In this document: positions 33,201 to 43,300 of the stretch, piece by piece | How positions within the stretch are numbered: position 1 is the stretch's first letter | Layout: every line of letters begins with the position of its first letter | From: Hominimerdicola alba 8 | GTDB taxonomy: Bacteria; Bacillota; Clostridia; Oscillospirales; Ruminococcaceae | Reading direction: 5' to 3' | Assembly: GCF_000178155.2 (NCBI RefSeq) | Contig: NZ_ADKM02000085.1 | Span: forward strand, 1 to 64,000 | DNA length: 64,000 bases | Program-made: the position numbers and the translations under genes | The notes under the pieces: model-generated | Told to the model about the DNA's origin: nothing | Databases searched by the model: none | What the model saw: the letters and a program-made list of their open reading frames with translations, nothing else

Positions 33201-36046
33201 GGAAAACCGTCAACAGCAAGTGGTTCATACCTAAGTTTTTTGGCGCAAAACGACTTGTGGGCGAACTTTCAGCCCATGCCAAAAATGCTTCTTCAATCAC
33301 CAAAGAGAACATATCCGATTGGTACGACAAACTGACTGCCTGTGCTTCACTCAAAACACAGGTAGATAACGGTAAAACTGCCGCAGAACAGTTCTTTGGT
33401 GCTCTCTGGTCAGGTGAGAGCACAGATGCTAAAATCGTTCGCGCATCGCTCAATAAATCTGACAAGGTAAAAGACTTGATAACGTCTTCTGCGCTTGCTG
33501 ATACCCAAAAATCGTCACTTTTAATAAAGATGGCATCAAGCGGCAGTGGAGCCGAAATGTCCGAAATCGCCAAGAAGATGAACACCTCAGAGTTCTCAAA
33601 AGCTGTCGGAGAACTGGAGCAAGTATATAAACTTGACACAGCTTCGTTTACCGATGGCACCCTCGAAGAGATACGCGGCAACATTGCAGGACTGACTGCC
33701 GAACTTCCGCGACTGAAAGACTGGGCTGTTATCATGAGTTTCTGTGATAAACTGGAAAAAGCCGGCGCTTCCAACATAGCTGAAGCCTATCTGAACGGAA
33801 AAGCTGACAGCAATTCTTTGGTTTCTGCCTTTGAATGCGGCATCAGCAAAGCGGAAGTCAATGCCGCCATGCGAACAAGCAAGGCGCTTTCGGGCTTCAC
33901 GGGCACTCTGTTTGAGGACACCGTCCGCCGCCTGAATGATGCGCACGAGAATTTCAAAAAGCTGACTATACAGGAACTTGCAGCTGAACTTTCTGCCAAG
34001 ATACCCGCTCCCGGTGAGGGTGCTAAAAGCAGCGAACTCGGCATTCTACAGCGTGCTATCAAGAGCGGCGGGCGAATGATGAGCATACGAAAGCTGTTTG
34101 ACAGCATTCCCAACCTGCTGCGCCGCATGTGCCCTGTAATGCTCATGTCGCCTATCTCGGTGGCGCAGTATATCGACCCCGCCTACCCGAAATTCGACCT
34201 CGTCATCTTTGATGAAGCCTCCCAGCTGCCGACCTGTGAAGCAGTCGGCGCTATTGCACGCGGCGAAAATGTCATAGTTGTGGGTGACCCTAAGCAGATG
34301 CCGCCGACCAGCTTTTTCTCCACCAATCAGGTCGATGAAGAGAACTACGATAAGGAAGACCTCGAAAGCGTCCTTGACGACTGCCTTGCGCTGTCTATGC
34401 CCCAGAAACATCTGCTCTGGCACTACCGTTCGCGCCATGAGAGCCTTATAGCTTACTCAAATTCCAAGTATTACGAGAATAAGCTGTATACATTCCCCTC
34501 TCCCGATGACCAGATAAGCGAGGTCAGCTGGGTGCATGTCGAAGGCTTCTACGACAAGGGAAGTACCAAGACTAACCGCGCCGAAGCAGAAGCAGTGGTG
34601 GAGGAGATATGCCGCCGCCTGCGTGACCCTCAGCTGCGCAGGCACTCGATCGGCGTAGTCACATTCAGCCTGCCGCAGCAAAACCTTGTTGACGATGTTC
34701 TGGCAGACGCTTTCCGCGCCGAACCTCAGCTTGAAGTCTGGGCTAATGAGATGTACGAGCCGATACTTATCAAAAATCTGGAAAATGTTCAGGGCGATGA
34801 GCGTGATGTAATCTTCTTCTCTATCGGATACGGACCCGATAAAGAGGGCAAAGTCAGCATGAATTTCGGTCCTCTCAACCGCGACGGCGGCTGGCGCAGA
34901 CTTAACGTTGCCATATCCCGCGCGAGGGAGAAAATGGTGGTCTACTCAGTCATCACCCCCGAAATGATAGACCTCAGCAGAACCCGTTCCGAAGGCGTTG
35001 ACGGTTTGAAAGGCTTCCTCGAATTTGCTGCTAAAGGCAGAACGGCACTGCCTGTACGCGCAGGCAGCGGCACTGTAGGAGATGGTTTTGAGCGCCTTGT
35101 GGCTGACGAACTTGAAAAGCGCGGCTATACCGTCAAGTGCAGCGTGGGCTGTTCCGATCATAAGGTAGATGTGGCTGTTGCTGACCCCGATGATATCAAC
35201 ACCTACATACTTGGAGTAAATTGCTGTGGACGCCGCTATTTTGAGAACGGCACTGCCTACGACCGTACTATATCCCAGCCTGCTGTGCTGAAAGGTCTTG
35301 GTTGGAACGTTACCAGCGTTTACCTGCTTGACTGGCTGGCTGATAAAGAACGCTGTGTTCAGAATATCATAGCTGAGATAGACAAGGCTATAGCATCGAA
35401 AAACGCCCCCGCTCCTGTTGAGGAAGAACCTCCGAAAAAGCCCGAACCTCTTGAATTTGAGCGTGAGGAACAGTCTGCGCTTGCTGATGAGTGTGAGGAA
35501 TATGTACCTTTTATCCCGAAAACTCAGGGCACGCCCGAACAGTTCACCGAAGCGAATGCAGACAATATAGCCGCATGTATTGAAAGCATTCTCACCGCAG
35601 AAGCCCCCATCAGCAGGGAAGTTCTGCAAAAGCGCGTCCTTTCGGCGTGGGGCATTTCAAGGCAGACAAATGCTGCAAAAGCGGCTTTTGAGAAAGCACT
35701 TTCCGCAGTACCGCATAAGTCCACCGCATCGGGCGAGAACGAGTTTATCTGGCTGACCTCGCAGGAACCCTCTGCTTACGATAAATGCCGCGCAAGATGC
35801 ACTGCCGAGTCCCGCCGCGATATCAAGGATATCCCGCCTGAAGAACTTGGCAGCGGCATAATCCTCATACTTTCACGGCAGATCGCACTTCAGCGCGATG
35901 ACCTGCTGCGTGAAACAGCGCACCTGTTTGGCTTTACCCGCGTCACTCCCGCTGTGGAGAACGCTGTATCGCTTGGTATTCGTTCCGCAAAACAACGCGG
36001 CAAACTCACTTTTGCCGAAGATGGCAAAGTGTCATACGTAGAATAA
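30263..36046 (+). CDS. Giant transglutaminase-like/DUF4011/SF1 helicase/nuclease protein
   Basis: A 1,927-residue multidomain protein. N-terminal beta-sandwich (1-130). Transglutaminase-like segment: GKCGTCLDLAVLYCSCLEA (Cys about 222) and TNTHAMAGAWLE (His about 247). DUF4011: WERKLLDLSLRNSLLNFRP (about 380). SF1B helicase: Walker A HGPPGTGKSQT (about 690), a coiled insertion (about 760-1,250), Walker B VIFDEASQLP (about 1,315), VVGDPKQMPPTSFF, HYRSRHESLI, NVQGDERDVIFFS and NVAISRAREKMVV. After that a PD-(D/E)XK/Vsr-like nuclease (GDGFERLVADELEKRGYTVK; DHKVDVAV) and a DUF3320-like C-terminus. Such fusions are found among bacterial defence genes, and a DUF4011-helicase-Vsr type was described in defence screens, from memory. 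It has its own promoter and terminator and stands alone. Antiviral role inferred. Confidence 0.82.
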   Translation: MENKVKFDAAVTTRINFAMQQNYVPVFRSIIVTDITDSPLKNVFLRIAFEPEFAQEYESAAVDLSPNTPAEFSPVEIILRPDYLFGLTEKMAGYVRIEAIQRTADGETVVGRELKNLELLAYDQWTGISFMPETAAAFITPNHPAVQGVLANASLYLQKWCGDPAFTGYQTRNPNVVKQQMGAIYAALQQENIAYTVPPASYEEAQRIRLPDVVMEGKCGTCLDLAVLYCSCLEAAGLHSLLTVTNTHAMAGAWLEEDTFSDSLQYDRTALTKRMASGVDEISIIECTDFTAGRSVDFDTAESHAADKLSKAEDFCFAVDVARTRTGGIRPIPARVSENGVFTAVDYGVRDKKEITSAPGEIAFGEIETNAAPREVTKQMVWERKLLDLSLRNSLLNFRPNASNVQLMVDSLAALEDRIAADESFKIMPIPNDMTLEVSDSKIYETENQRELIADIAAKEFDSKRLRTFLKESDLEKTMKKLHRLAKVSIEENGVNTIYLALGFLRWYETDRSEKPRYAPLVLVPVDITRRVQDKSFSIRVRDEDTQVNITLLEMLRQFFGIDIQGLDPVPEDESGVDIPLIFSYIRKGVMSKSRWDIEEYAFIGQFSFNRFIMWNDIRNRADELAQNKVVASLISGKTEWEGSDITASPIELDNISPSDLAVPVAADSSQLAAVVASGEGQSFVLHGPPGTGKSQTITNMIANALYHGRSVLFVAEKMAALSVVEKRLDKIGLGPFCIELHSNKAQKRAVLDQLNETLNVGRIKKPAEYQAQAEKLKALRQELNGTMEEIHKVRNYGISMYDAAVRYEQKRAFDGMIDFTDTQVNSMNADSFRQWRELTESLANIGGQFGDVSSTALKFLKLTECGLSTADELHAKLTELSVKAENLSHNEVAIASVIGGEKLTFSQLSNLSEILFHSSDEGFFLPAVIRGNADAEMSRISALQALGSVEKLQNSKRELSEVFTDSVFSYDATKAQTEWKTVNSKWFIPKFFGAKRLVGELSAHAKNASSITKENISDWYDKLTACASLKTQVDNGKTAAEQFFGALWSGESTDAKIVRASLNKSDKVKDLITSSALADTQKSSLLIKMASSGSGAEMSEIAKKMNTSEFSKAVGELEQVYKLDTASFTDGTLEEIRGNIAGLTAELPRLKDWAVIMSFCDKLEKAGASNIAEAYLNGKADSNSLVSAFECGISKAEVNAAMRTSKALSGFTGTLFEDTVRRLNDAHENFKKLTIQELAAELSAKIPAPGEGAKSSELGILQRAIKSGGRMMSIRKLFDSIPNLLRRMCPVMLMSPISVAQYIDPAYPKFDLVIFDEASQLPTCEAVGAIARGENVIVVGDPKQMPPTSFFSTNQVDEENYDKEDLESVLDDCLALSMPQKHLLWHYRSRHESLIAYSNSKYYENKLYTFPSPDDQISEVSWVHVEGFYDKGSTKTNRAEAEAVVEEICRRLRDPQLRRHSIGVVTFSLPQQNLVDDVLADAFRAEPQLEVWANEMYEPILIKNLENVQGDERDVIFFSIGYGPDKEGKVSMNFGPLNRDGGWRRLNVAISRAREKMVVYSVITPEMIDLSRTRSEGVDGLKGFLEFAAKGRTALPVRAGSGTVGDGFERLVADELEKRGYTVKCSVGCSDHKVDVAVADPDDINTYILGVNCCGRRYFENGTAYDRTISQPAVLKGLGWNVTSVYLLDWLADKERCVQNIIAEIDKAIASKNAPAPVEEEPPKKPEPLEFEREEQSALADECEEYVPFIPKTQGTPEQFTEANADNIAACIESILTAEAPISREVLQKRVLSAWGISRQTNAAKAAFEKALSAVPHKSTASGENEFIWLTSQEPSAYDKCRARCTAESRRDIKDIPPEELGSGIILILSRQIALQRDDLLRETAHLFGFTRVTPAVENAVSLGIRSAKQRGKLTFAEDGKVSYVE

Positions 36047-36060
36047 TGATACGCTTCAGC

Positions 36061-36095
36061 AGACCGCTTCTGTGTTCACAGGGGCGGTCTTTTTA
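36061..36095 (+). terminator. Terminator of the helicase gene
   Basis: AGACCGCTTCTG / CAGGGGCGGTCT stem followed by TTTTTATG. Confidence 0.75.
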
Positions 36096-36097
36096 TG

Positions 36098-36506
36098 TAT
36101 ATATTGTGTGAATATATTGTTGCAGAAGACTTTTATATATGACCTCCACTCTTTATTTATCAAATATGCTGTAAAGTAAATCTGCTTTTCATCACAAAGA
36201 GTGAGTCTGTTGTGACACTTTTGTGACTAATCAACAATACAACTTGTTGGAGTTTGCACGGATGTTAGCGAATGTGCAATATTTCTAAACTGATTATTAT
36301 TTGATTCTTTTTGTAAGTTTAATCAAAATAATTTATTTTTGTTTGATGAAATTGACGATAAATAATTTAATTAATTGATGGCGGTTGACAAATTAAAGGA
36401 ATTAATGTATACTTAAGGAGTAATATTAATAAAGATTTTGTGGATAATGACAGTCTATCGACTGTTGTTTTATGGTATATATAAGAATAGTTTCAGGAGA
36501 AGATCA
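36098..36506 (+). promoter_or_regulatory. Long AT-rich control region of the pilus operon
   Basis: About 400 bp without a gene. A promoter is at TTGACA (36385-36390), 17-bp spacer, TATACT (36408-36413). Upstream are two direct TTGTGAC motifs near 36,210-36,225, 11 bp apart, and AT-rich partly palindromic DNA (TTTAATCAAAATAATTTATT). These look like activator sites, but no regulator gene is adjacent. Confidence 0.55.
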
Positions 36507-36698
36507 ATGACTGATAAAGAACTTGCCAGGCTGAAAAGACCTGAGCTTTTAGAGATACTCTATTATATGCGCAGAGAACTTGATGAACTGCGCGAAGAAA
36601 ATGACAAGCTGAAAAAACGCATCGACCAGCTGACCAACGCAGCTTTCAGCATCGGGCTGAAAGTGGAAACGGCGGAAAGCGAGGCAAGTGATGAGTGA
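36507..36698 (+). CDS. Small coiled-coil protein at the head of the pilus operon
   Basis: A 63-residue soluble protein, nearly all helix, with a heptad pattern (LLEILYYMRRELDELREEND, then KLKKRIDQL). No signal or membrane segment. AGGAGAAG four bases before ATG 36507 fixes the start; an upstream in-frame ATG at 36438 lacks a site. The end overlaps the signal peptidase start (ATGAGTGA). It could be a cytoplasmic assembly or regulatory factor for the pilus genes. No family recognised. Confidence 0.6.
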   Translation: MTDKELARLKRPELLEILYYMRRELDELREENDKLKKRIDQLTNAAFSIGLKVETAESEASDE

Positions 36699-37278
36699 CG
36701 AAAAGCGCAAAGTACCTGATATACCATCTGCCGAACAGCTAAAACGCGAACTGGAAAGGGTAAGGTATATCAAGAATTTCCGCAGGACGATGCTCAGCAC
36801 CGTGTCTTCGCTGACAGTTGTGGCGGCGGTGGCGGTCATAGTTTCGGTGCTGTTCCTGCCTGTATTAAGGGTCACGGGCACCAGCATGACCCCTACGATG
36901 ATGAATGATGAACTGATAATATGCAGCAAGCGTTCTGATTTCAAAAGCGGCGATATCGTTGCGTTCTATCTTAATAACAAGATACTGCTCAAACGTGTTA
37001 TAGGCGTTGCGGGCGATGTTATCGACATTGACGGCGAGGGCAATGTTTTCGTCAACGGCAGGGAACTTGACGAACCTTACCTCAATGAAAAAGCAAAGGG
37101 TGAATGTGATATCGAACTGCCTTATCAGGTACCTGAGAACAGAGTATTCGTCATGGGCGACCACAGAGCAGTTTCCATCGACAGTCGTTCGACTTCGGTT
37201 GGCTGCATCGCAGACGAATATATCATCGGCAGGGTGATATTCAGATTGTACCCCTTTGGACGCGCAGGCAGAGTTTAA
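36691..37278 (+). CDS. lepB: Type I signal peptidase (pilus-associated)
   Basis: A 195-residue S26-family peptidase with one N-terminal membrane helix (about 32-55). The catalytic Ser is in VTGTSMTPTM (about residue 63) and the catalytic Lys in ILLKRVIGVAGDVIDI (about 104). The box-E motif is VFVMGDHRAVSIDSR. Dedicated signal peptidases in Gram-positive pilus operons process or assist the pilins (SipA/LepA-like), and this one stands directly before the adhesin and pilin genes. The normal box ends NSxDSR; here SIDSR follows AV, a small deviation. It overlaps the coiled-coil gene. High confidence for family, moderate for pilus-specific role. Confidence 0.88.
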   Translation: MSDEKRKVPDIPSAEQLKRELERVRYIKNFRRTMLSTVSSLTVVAAVAVIVSVLFLPVLRVTGTSMTPTMMNDELIICSKRSDFKSGDIVAFYLNNKILLKRVIGVAGDVIDIDGEGNVFVNGRELDEPYLNEKAKGECDIELPYQVPENRVFVMGDHRAVSIDSRSTSVGCIADEYIIGRVIFRLYPFGRAGRV

Positions 37279-37311
37279 GCGCGAACAAAATTATGGAAGG
37301 GAGTGAGTTTT

Positions 37312-40300
37312 TTGAACGACATTCAAAGCAGGATACAGCAAATACTTAGAAAATACCGGCTACATAAACGTGCTGCTGCTTTGATCACAGCATTGTCGCT
37401 GGTGATGATGCTTGTTGTTTCCTACGCCCGGATACAGCCGGGTGTTGCATTTGGCAGTAACACTGAGGTGTCTGCCTACAAGAATAATGTCAGGCAGCTG
37501 ATGGCTGCGGGCAGCTTTACGAATCCTTGGTTTGACGAGGTCGTTGGCAGTATCGATGAAGTTGGAGGAGCAGTACAGATCAAAGATGAATATGTCACTT
37601 CCTTTGACCCGCTGACATTTACGGCTGTTGATGGTGCAAAAGCCTGTGATGTATCTGTCAATCTGAACTATGTGTTCCCTCCGTCAGCTGTGCTTGATAT
37701 CATCAACAGTGACAGTCATTGTGTATACTTCAATATCAACACAAATGCAGACAGCGGAATACAGATCCAGCAGAACGGCTTCTCAGGTCCAACGATGGTT
37801 TCGGTTGACCCAAACTATCTCGTTGATCCCGACAGTATATGCGGATACTACTCTATATCGAGAGAAGGTCTGATAGTCCTTAGATTTACCGATGACTACA
37901 TAGATTACCTTAAAGAGAATCCGGGCAGAAATCTCACAGGTATGATAAAGTTCAACGGTAAGGTGGACAGAGCTGACACCGCCGACGGTGACAGAGTTAT
38001 CGAGATAGCAGGTCAGCAGCTTAAAGTTGAATTCAGCGATGATGTTGCTTCGATGACAAAATACGGCAGTGTCGTAAAAGGCGACGACGGTAAAAAGTAT
38101 ATCGAATGGAACATAACCATAATTAACCCGGACAAGCATCTTGACTTGACAGGTTATACGCTGACTGATATCCTGACAGTAACAGGCGATCAGACGATGA
38201 CAGACGACACGATGCTTGATAACGATGTTCTTAAACAGTACGGTACTTTTGAAAACGGCGTGTTCACTTTCACGACCACGCCCGATACAGACAACCTCAC
38301 CTTCACCTACAGGCAGGAAGCACAGAACGGTACCACATCTTCTAACCATGCAGTGCTTAAAGATGATAAAGGCAACACACTCAGTGACCTGACTCCCGAA
38401 AAGACCATCGATAACAAGCTGGAGGTCAACAAGTATGATGGAGTTCCCGATTACCATGTTGACGGCGAAACACCGAACGGTGTTATCCACTGGCAGGTAG
38501 ATGTTACCAACCTCTCTACCGACCCGCTGAGCAATGTCTGTGTGGAAGATGAACTTTTCCCGAGTGACGGCAGTCTGAAAGTCTACAGCTATGACGGCAG
38601 TCTTGTTGACTCAAGTCTTTATACTGTTGAAAACGGTAAACTGACATTTACTGAAAGTACTGATATCCCATACAGGGTGACCATCAAGTATGACAGCACT
38701 GCCGGACTTGGCGATACGGTGACAAACACCGCAACAGCATCAAGTATCGTTACCGATGGTCCTGAAGAGGGAAGCGATACAGGCACAGCTACTTATCAGG
38801 ATGAAACATTTGTTGTAAAGCGCGGCGATGGTTTTGACCCCATCACCGAAAAAGTAAAGTGGAAGATAAGAGTTCTTTCCGGAATGCAGTCGGTTACAGT
38901 AAATGATAATGGCGGTTATACCATTATCCCTGATGGACAAAGCAAACAGACGGTCAACGGCTTTGAGGTCACCGATCCTGTTTTTGCCAAGATGTCAGAT
39001 GCCGAGATAGCTGCTATCTCCTACAACGCACATAAAGAGTATAATGGTTACGAGGAAGACAGAAAAGGCGGCAACGAGAGCGCTGTAACTTTCAGCCGAA
39101 AAGAGGGTCACCCCGATACTATTATAATACATACCGATCTTGATATAAACGAGGTCGAGATGTACTTCTCGCAGGATGTTACCACAGTTGATAACTTCGA
39201 TGCCGATAAGTATAATAACGACGAGCAGCAGACGGCAGTTAATACTGCATTGGTCAATGCACCCGGCATAATGGACGGCGAAGGCACAGGCACTCAGCTT
39301 TATCAGGCACAGTGTGATGCCAGAAAAGTCTGCAACAATGCCGAAGAAGTTTCGAGTTTTGAACAGATCGACAACAAAGAACTTGAATGGCAGATAGAAC
39401 TCACCAAACACAACGGTTTCGGTAAAGGTACTAACTTCCTGACAGATACACTCAATGCCAATAACGGCGGTCTGCACTACATTACTCCCGAACAGGCAGC
39501 TGCGATAACGCTGAGTACCGCTGACGGGATCGTCAGTGACGATGATTACGATCTGGTGTTCTACACAAGCGCCGAAGATCAGCAAAACGGTACAGGTGTC
39601 AGTGCATCTGATCTGACAGGCAATGCAATTGCTTTCAAGATACAGTTCAAGGACAGCATCTCGAAAGAGATCAAGAACATTACTGTTAACTACAATACGA
39701 CCGCTGATGTGCAGCAGGTCGGAGTGGGTAATGAAAGCACTTTTACCAACTCATATAAGTTCGGAAGCAACGAAGGCACTGTTACAGGCTTTAAGTTTGA
39801 GCGTAAAGACCCTAGCAAAGTTGAGCTTATCTATCTGAATGCACGCAAAACGTGGAATGACTCCTACAACGCAGCAGGCTTCCGACCTAAGTCGATAAAG
39901 TTCCGCGTTGAGCAGGCACTTGCCGATGAGCACGGTGACCCGCCGACATCAGCTTCTGCATGGAAGACTGTAAAGGGAAAAGCCGATAACTACTTGGAGT
40001 CACCAAACGAAATAAGCGGCGAATTCAACCAGTTCTATGACTATGATGTTACCTACGGACTAGGCTATTTCCCACAGTGGAAGGTCAGCGAGGACGGCAG
40101 TGTCACAAGATACTATTACAGAATAGTAGAAGAACCTGTTGATAGATACAGCGCTTCATACGAGAACAATGTCATTTATGCAAATGATGACCTTGATACC
40201 GGTACAGCATATGTGACCAATACACTTTCAGCAAGCTATTCAAAGTCGGCTATCGACAAGAATGGCAACACAGTAGAAGAAGTCAGAACTTCTGAACTGC

Positions 40301-43300
40301 CTGTTGCGACTATCAATGTGGGCGGCAATCCAACAAGATGCTACATGATAAGGTGGGGCATAACAGTCAGCAGTGTGGGCGATTATGTCGATACCATACC
40401 CGAAGGCATGTATTATGTTGGTTCGGACTGTGAGCTTGAGGAGTATAGGCCAAAGGCGATAACCACATGGAACGGCGAATACCCTGTGCGTTCAAACAAC
40501 GGTAACTGGAGCGATGCTGAGGTAAACGGAAATACTGTCACCTTTAAAGTGTTCAAAACATCAGAAGACCAGACACCGAATTACTCTGTCAACCGCTTCC
40601 GCTACTATACCGCGATACCGGTTGACAGCATAGACGATGTCCTTGTGGACGAAAAGCTGACAAACACTGTTAGAAAGTCGGGCGACACAGGCGCAGGCGT
40701 CACCGCCGAAGTCGATGTGGTCAATGACTACCAGCCGAATCAGCTTTCCAAATCGGGCAGAAGTTCTACCGCCATAGCGGGCAGACTTACCTACACACTC
40801 GATGTGAACCCCGATGGTGCCAACCTGTCAAATTCAGACACCTACACCATCACCGACCTGCTTACCATAGCACAGTCGAACGCACCCGATATCAGGTTCA
40901 CACTTACAGATGTCAAGGTCTATCCCGTGATAAACGGCGAAAAGTCAGCCGAGCCTATAAACAATTTCAGGTACAGAGTTGTGTATAATACCGAAGCTGA
41001 TATCAATACGCCCGTTAACTTCAATTACAGCAATTCAACATATTATACCGAAGACCTGAACGATGAGAAAGTCGTTTTCCGCATCAAGGGTACTGCGGGT
41101 CAGGTGCTTAATGACACTCACATCTATACCGAAGACCAATACGGCGGTCAGAACAACAAACTCGACATACAGAACGTTACCATCGGTGCTGACGGTTATG
41201 CTGATGTGACCTACACAGTCCCGTCAGGCATCAAGCGCACATGTGTCGGTGTCGGGGGAAATGACTCAGGCAAGGTAAGTGATGTCGAGGTCATAAGCCG
41301 CAAGCAGGATGTTGCTGCCAAGATGGAGATAACAGTCCCCGACGGACAGCACTACAAGATAGAGTACATCTATCAGGGCTCAGGCTTTGAAAAGAGCCTT
41401 TCGACCAACGTTGTCCTTAACAACACAGCTGAGATACACGCTGACAACGGCAAGGGCTGGGATAAGCAGGACGGTGTCAAAATGAATACTCAGGACACCG
41501 ATGCTACCAATACTATCCAGAATTACCCCGAAATACACAAGGTCGATGTCAACGACTATAAACTCGACTTAAACGCGACTTTTGTAGCCGCAAAGCTGGT
41601 AGACGGTCAGTGGATATACGCAAACGCCGTTGAAACGGTGGGCGTTATCGGTGATGATGATGGTCTGGAAAAACGAGTTTACAGACAGTTCAGGTTCGAT
41701 GACAGCAGCGTGCTGAAAGAGTCGGACGGCAATTTCCCGACAGCGGCGGCACAGCTGGTATTCGATGACAAGGGCAATGCCACAGCAGGAAGTCCCACAG
41801 GCACAGCCTTCAACGTCAACGAGAAAAACAAGACTAAAAGTTATCTGCTCGATGAAGACCGTGTGACAGTACACGATTTCCTGCTCGAACCGAACACAAT
41901 CTACAAATTCATTGAGGTACAAGCCCCCGCAGGCTACCTGCCCGCACCAACAGGCAATAAGCTCAGTGATTTTGCAGAACACACATTCTACTACAATTAC
42001 GATGGCGCCGATGACAGCGCACTCCCCGCAGATGTTGACCGCGACCGAGTGATAAGTGTTGTCGCTGACTCCGCCGTCAGGATACCTAACAGCCGTGACA
42101 TTACGATAAAGGCTGAAAAAACATTCAGCGGCAGCGCTGCACCCTCTGTTTCCACAGTAGTATTTGAACTGCTCGAATCCGAGTCAGGCACGCTGACTGA
42201 TGCAAAGCCTGTTGCAGGCGGCACAAAAACGCTGAACTACAGCACCGCATCTGCTGATAATACAGCCACATGGGAAGAACTCCCCAGCGGACGAAACGGC
42301 ACACCGCTCTACTACTTCGTAAGAGAAAAGTCCTACACCATCAACAACGTGACTTATACCTACGACAGTGCATCAGGGCAGTACCTCGACAGCGGCGGCA
42401 GTGCAGGACCTTTCAAGCCTGTTTACTCAGGCAACGGCACAAACACAAACAACTCAGTCATCGAAGTCAATAACACCAATGACCTTGTAGTCAGAAAGGT
42501 TTGGCTCGATGCAAACGGCGACCCGATCCCCGCTGACAAGATACCTACAGATGTGGGCAGTACCGCTAAAATGGCGGTAAGGTTCGACCTCTTCGGTATA
42601 AACAGCAAGGGCGGCAAGGTGAAGATAGAATTGGGCGATGACGCTGTGCTCAACAGCGATAACGCCTATACTTACACTGTTCCTGCCGATAAGCTGGGTG
42701 ACTTCACAAACTTCGAGATCAGCGAGAAACTAACGAACGAGCAGAAAGCCAAGCTGGGCAGTCATTATAAGTACACCACCAACAAGACTATACAAAACGG
42801 TGTCGGTGAACTTGAACTGATAAATCAGGACATGACTCCCGATAAAGTCAAAGCGACAGTCACCAAAAAGTGGCGGCCTGCACCGCAGTCAGACGAAACG
42901 GTAAAGGTACAGCTTGTAAAGACCCGCACCGAGCAGACAGGCGAAACGCTCAGAACACTTGACAGCAGTAAGTACACAGTTGTCGAAGAAGAGATAACAC
43001 TCGACACGACACTGACATATTCCCGCAGTGACCTGCCTTACGCAGATGACGGCGGCAGATGGTACTACTACTTCATCGAAACAAGCACCCACGAGGGCTA
43101 TACCGCCTTCTACGATGTCACCGATACCGACACCGAGATAAAAACGGATATCACCAACATTCAGGGTGCAAAGATCACTGTTGAGAAACAGTGGGCAGGC
43201 GACACCGACCTAACAGACGATGACAAAGCACTTTACATAAAGCCCGTCACCGTCGAACTGTTCAGATCGACCGATAAGAACAGCGGTTATGTCACCACAG

